Assembly: GCA_018266255.1 (NCBI GenBank)
Contig: JAFEAT010000003.1
Location: forward strand, 62,001 to 126,000
Length of the DNA stretch: 64,000 nucleotides
Direction: 5' to 3'
Source of the DNA: Cyanobacteria bacterium SZAS-4
GTDB lineage: Bacteria; Cyanobacteriota; Vampirovibrionia; Obscuribacterales; Obscuribacteraceae
Positions within the stretch are counted from its first letter, which is position 1, and the number at the start of each line of letters is the position of its first letter. Positions 63,307-64,000 of the stretch are shown here, in pieces. The translations under genes and the position numbers were made by a program. The notes below the pieces were generated by a model. The model had not been told where the DNA came from. It was given only the letters and a program-made list of their open reading frames with translations, and made no database searches.

Positions 63307-63798
63307 TTAGTGCGTCAGCACTTCACCGTTGATTTTAGGCACGAGTACGGTCGGCACTTTGGCGATTGCGGTATCTTCAATTGATACGAAACTGACTTCT
63401 GGCACAGTTTCCTGGGCTTTGCTGAAGATAGCTTTTTGATTTGTCTTGCTTGCGTCGAAGAGCACAACCGCAGCATAGGGTGCTTGCAGTTGCACAGCTG
63501 CTTTGATCGCACCTGGCACGGTGCCGATTCTTTTTTGAATTCCTAGCAGACAGGCTGCGCAACTCTTCCCGGTTATCTTGAAGTCGAGCCTGTGCAGAGC
63601 CTTAGCGTTGTACGACGGTGTTTTCGCATCTGGTGTGGTCGACACCAGAGCGGAACCACTTTTAGTCAGCTCTGTTCCAGCTTTTGTTTTTTGTGGTGCC
63701 GCCGCTGGTGCAGGCGCAGCAACTGCCATCACACTGTTCGCGCCCACGACACAGAGGGTAGCACCAACGAGCAATTTACCTGACTCGATTTTTCCCAT
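63307..63798 (-). CDS. Secreted HMA-like metal-binding protein
   Basis: A 163-aa protein starts at ATG 63798 with AAGGA upstream. A signal-like segment (LLVGATLCVVGANSVMAVA) is followed by a Pro/Ala/Thr-rich linker. A domain of ~70 residues follows with KITGKSCAACLLGIQKRI, the CxxC loop and following helix of heavy-metal-associated domains. The usual GMTCxxC is GKSCAAC. An extracytoplasmic copper- or heavy-metal-handling role is inferred. It is monocistronic and located just after the TadE-like pair, in convergent orientation. Confidence 0.75.
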   Translation of the reverse strand: MGKIESGKLLVGATLCVVGANSVMAVAAPAPAAAPQKTKAGTELTKSGSALVSTTPDAKTPSYNAKALHRLDFKITGKSCAACLLGIQKRIGTVPGAIKAAVQLQAPYAAVVLFDASKTNQKAIFSKAQETVPEVSFVSIEDTAIAKVPTVLVPKINGEVLTH

Positions 63799-63874
63799 GC
63801 TGTTCAATTCCTTGCAGTGAATAACAATTTTAGTGTATCGCATAGCCTAATAGTGCGCTGGCCAGGCTCGATCG

Positions 63875-64000
63875 CTATTTCTTCTGACGTAAAGCGGCAG
63901 CAATTGATTCTTCATATGGCGGGCGCAGAACTCCGCATTCAGTGATGATGCCAGCAATCAATTTTGCCGGAGTGACATCAAAGGCTGGATTGTACACTTT
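63875..64000 (-). CDS. mtnA: Methylthioribose-1-phosphate isomerase MtnA, C-terminal end
   Basis: The last 41 codons of a gene that continues beyond the right edge. [18 protein letters not shown] and [12 protein letters not shown] are the conserved C-terminus of MtnA, which isomerises S-methyl-5-thioribose 1-phosphate in methionine salvage. The active site lies outside the window. Confidence 0.9.
   Translation of the reverse strand, partial: KVYNPAFDVTPAKLIAGIITECGVLRPPYEESIAAALRQKK

Overview
The window reads as ordinary chromosome of a Gram-negative, non-photosynthetic bacterium of moderate GC. Lipid A/LPS core genes (lpxK, waaA, a heptosyltransferase), an AsmA-like protein and a secretin imply an outer membrane. 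An AMIN-domain amidase, a cyanobacterial-type HNH protein, several zinc-ribbon Ser/Thr kinases, a K+-independent H+-pyrophosphatase and a PiT/DUF47 phosphate uptake pair fit the non-photosynthetic Cyanobacteriota (Vampirovibrionia/Melainabacteria, Obscuribacterales-like). That placement is inference from gene content; no rRNA is present. I saw no tRNA, CRISPR array, insertion sequence or prophage.

Layout. 1-5.9 kb: 5' part of a Ser/Thr kinase, recF, ribF, gyrB and a CDP-alcohol phosphatidyltransferase. 6.2-8.3 kb: accessory island with a Q/N/Y-rich prion-like protein, a small acidic protein, a duplicated hairpin element next to two bidirectional terminators, and three copies of an AACCG-N4-CGGTT palindrome. 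8.4-15.3 kb (minus): HNH protein, priA, waaA, lpxK, heptosyltransferase, the last three joined by 4-bp overlaps. 15.7-20.9 kb (plus): rpsB-tsf-pyrH-frr-glmS. 21.1-30.2 kb: secretin, TPR protein, hemW, and two convergent zinc-ribbon kinases. 30.4-38.4 kb: murI/amidase (minus), hppA, a small secreted peptide and a class A PBP.

38.4-46.5 kb: RYGRKP-repeat protein, PiT/DUF47, HD hydrolase, DUF6687-like protein, quinone oxidoreductase, stress protein, a 46-aa CCGGH-tailed protein that was easy to miss, and a lipoprotein thioredoxin. 46.7-52.5 kb: a 1393-aa AsmA-like protein, a 50-aa membrane peptide and a nucleotidyltransferase. 52.8-59.7 kb: a split phosphorelay (PAS histidine kinase, lone receiver, hemerythrin-fold protein, receiver-HPt), then an MFS exporter, a GT4 glycosyltransferase and a second hemerythrin-fold protein. 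59.7-64 kb: Rieske oxygenase with a TPR protein, a TadE-like pair, a secreted HMA-like protein and the 3' end of mtnA.

Functional themes are the cell envelope (LPS, peptidoglycan recycling and synthesis, AsmA-type lipid handling), phosphate and pyrophosphate energetics, and signalling (three kinases of one architecture plus the phosphorelay). The most novel-looking items are the duplicated structured element with compensatory base changes, the dispersed palindromes, the two low-complexity repeat proteins, the ligand-depleted hemerythrin-like proteins beside the phosphorelay, and three very small proteins.
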